Shown here: piece by piece, positions 6,349 through 7,217 of the stretch
How positions within the stretch are numbered: position 1 is the stretch's first letter
How the letters are laid out: each line of letters begins with the position of its first letter
Assembly (NCBI GenBank): GCA_028064935.1
Contig: JAPTWT010000217.1
Location: 1-7,217, forward strand
Length of the DNA: 7,217 bases
Origin: Gammaproteobacteria bacterium
Lineage (GTDB): Bacteria > Pseudomonadota > Gammaproteobacteria > Acidiferrobacterales > Acidiferrobacteraceae
Direction: 5' to 3'
The notes under the pieces: generated by a model
The model's input: the letters and a program-made list of their open reading frames with translations, nothing else
Told to the model about the DNA's origin: nothing
Databases searched by the model: none
Program-made: the position numbers and the translations under genes

Positions 6349-6368
6349 CGTACAGAACGCGCTGTACG
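6349..6368. repeat. Operator-like inverted repeat CGTACAG-N6-CTGTACG
   Basis: Seven-base perfect arms (6349-6355 and 6362-6368) flank AACGCG. The 20-bp size and spacing suit a dimeric helix-turn-helix repressor or a recombinase core site. It lies 216 bases upstream of the integrase start. No regulator gene is visible in the window. Confidence 0.35.
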
Positions 6369-6506
6369 CACATCTGGCCATACTCCCCGCCCTCAATAGG
6401 CACCATAGCTGTCGACTTGCCATTCGCGACTATTGAGGCTGGAGTTAACCCACCCGCATAACCTGCTGTTTCCCTCCAGACCATTGCTGTTCCATCCCAT
6501 AGAGAC

Positions 6507-6560
6507 AACAACCGAGGGGCGCCATCCATGTGCGTGGCGCCCCTCGGTTGTTTGTTCTTT
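6507..6560 (+). terminator. Strong intrinsic terminator-like hairpin in the integrase leader
   Basis: Arms 6507-6524 and 6535-6552 are perfectly complementary over 18 bp (core CCGAGGGGCGCC), with a 10-base loop and the T-rich tail TTTGTTCTTT. It is a textbook rho-independent shape on the plus strand, but it sits only about 30 bases before the integrase ATG with no gene ending upstream. It may shield the integrase from read-through, act as an attenuator, or be a recombination-associated palindrome. Confidence 0.6.
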
Positions 6561-6583
6561 ACTTGCCTGTTAAAGGAGAAGCC

Positions 6584-7217
6584 ATGAAACGATTCATTCA
6601 TCAGAATTACGGTTTTGCTTTTTCACTGGAACGCGCTTGCCAAATCGCGATTCAACGGGGAAACAAGGGATTTGGCAGCATTCGCACAAAACAAATGCGC
6701 ATTCAGTATTTCACAGAATTCCTCAAAACAAGCGGCATCAAGGATCTGAGAAAAGTACGGTACGCCGACCTTCAGTCATTCGGAGAACATGTCGCCCAAT
6801 TAGCCAAAACCCAAAACTGGTCGGCCGCTTATGCCCAAAATATACTGGCCGACGCCAACGTGTTGATGGGCTTTGTCCGCCGTCAGCGCAGCTTTCGGAT
6901 TCGCCCCTGCGCGTATGTAGGCCAAAGGGGCTGGACACGAAGCAACCCGCCAACCGGCATGTCCATGAGCGATATCGAGCAGTGTGCCCATGCCCTCTTC
7001 AAAAATGGTGACGAGCGCGGGGGCTGATCCTGCTCATGGCGCGCTTTTTCGGAATGCGCCTCCAGGAAGCGGTGAAGGCCGATCTGCCACGACTCCTGCG
7101 CCAGGCGAAACGCGAGGGCCGTATCAATATACTCGAGGGGACCAAGGGCGGGAGAAAAGTCGCGCGGCTCTTGTCGGTCAATGATTTCGGTATTTGGATC
7201 CTGCAACAAGCGCATGA
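6584..7217 (+). pseudogene. Tyrosine recombinase/integrase, frameshifted and cut by the window edge
   Basis: The start ATG at 6584 has an excellent AAAGGAG five bases upstream. The N-terminal part (MKRFIHQNYGFAF..., TEFLKTSGIKDLRKV, WSAAYAQNILADANVLMGFV, then SDIEQCAHAL) is a helical core-binding domain like that of proteobacterial integrases with the Phage_integr_N/Integrase_1 architecture. The frame stops at 7025-7027, just after a run of five G (7019-7023). Adding one G restores a continuous reading: GLILLMARFFGMRLQEAV, then LEGTKGGRKVARLLSV to the window end. There the first catalytic arginine (FGMRLQEA) and the beta-strand lysine (GTKGGR) are present; the HxxR box and tyrosine lie beyond the window. 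The break may be a true mutation, a phase-variable tract or a sequencing error. It is not the same family member as the fragment at 3924-4095. Likely role: mobilising the element that carries this region. Confidence 0.8.

Noticed and set aside
1..7217. CRISPR array or retron
   Set aside because: No regularly spaced direct repeats and no reverse transcriptase motif on either strand.

Overview
The window looks like an accessory, mobile-element-rich stretch of a proteobacterial (Pseudomonadota) chromosome or integrative element. The evidence is moderate GC content, a Gabija-type defence operon, an IS3-family remnant, and pieces of two unrelated tyrosine recombinases of kinds common in this phylum. 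I cannot name the genus from sequence alone.

Layout. Positions 162-3736 (minus strand) hold a two-gene operon. The promoter-proximal gene encodes an OLD-family ATPase/TOPRIM nuclease (GajA-like, 634 aa). Its stop overlaps the GTG start of a UvrD-like superfamily 1 helicase (GajB-like, 557 aa) by four bases. Together they are a Gabija anti-phage system: GajA is the nucleotide-regulated nickase and GajB the helicase partner. Both genes look intact, with every main catalytic motif visible. Upstream of gajA (3737-3923) is a gene-free stretch with a nested GC-rich palindrome.

Positions 3924-4434 (minus) are a scar. A fragment of a tyrosine recombinase stops exactly at its THS (HxxR-box) motif on one side. 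On the other side it is cut by the end of an IS3-family element, itself reduced to the last ~100 codons of its transposase. Beyond it lie a 68-aa small ORF with a good ribosome binding site (4467-4673) and a 98-aa protein with three predicted membrane segments (4758-5054), both minus strand.

Positions about 5055-6583 contain no convincing protein gene. Within this, 5630-6253 is a very dense run of inverted repeats. Read on the minus strand it looks like a large structured RNA of about 620 nt: at least 14 hairpins, including stems of 11, 8, 7 and 6 bp, one GCGA (GNRA) tetraloop, purine-rich loops, and a sigma70-like promoter just upstream. This is the best candidate here for something undescribed; it resembles in style, but cannot be assigned to, the large ornate bacterial RNAs such as GOLLD or ROOL.

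The right end (6584-7217, plus) is the start of a tyrosine integrase, preceded at once by an 18-bp perfect hairpin with a T-rich tail. The integrase frame is broken by a one-base deficit in a run of five G at 7019-7023, and the gene runs off the window. The picture is a defence cargo and a possible structured RNA between decayed recombination genes.
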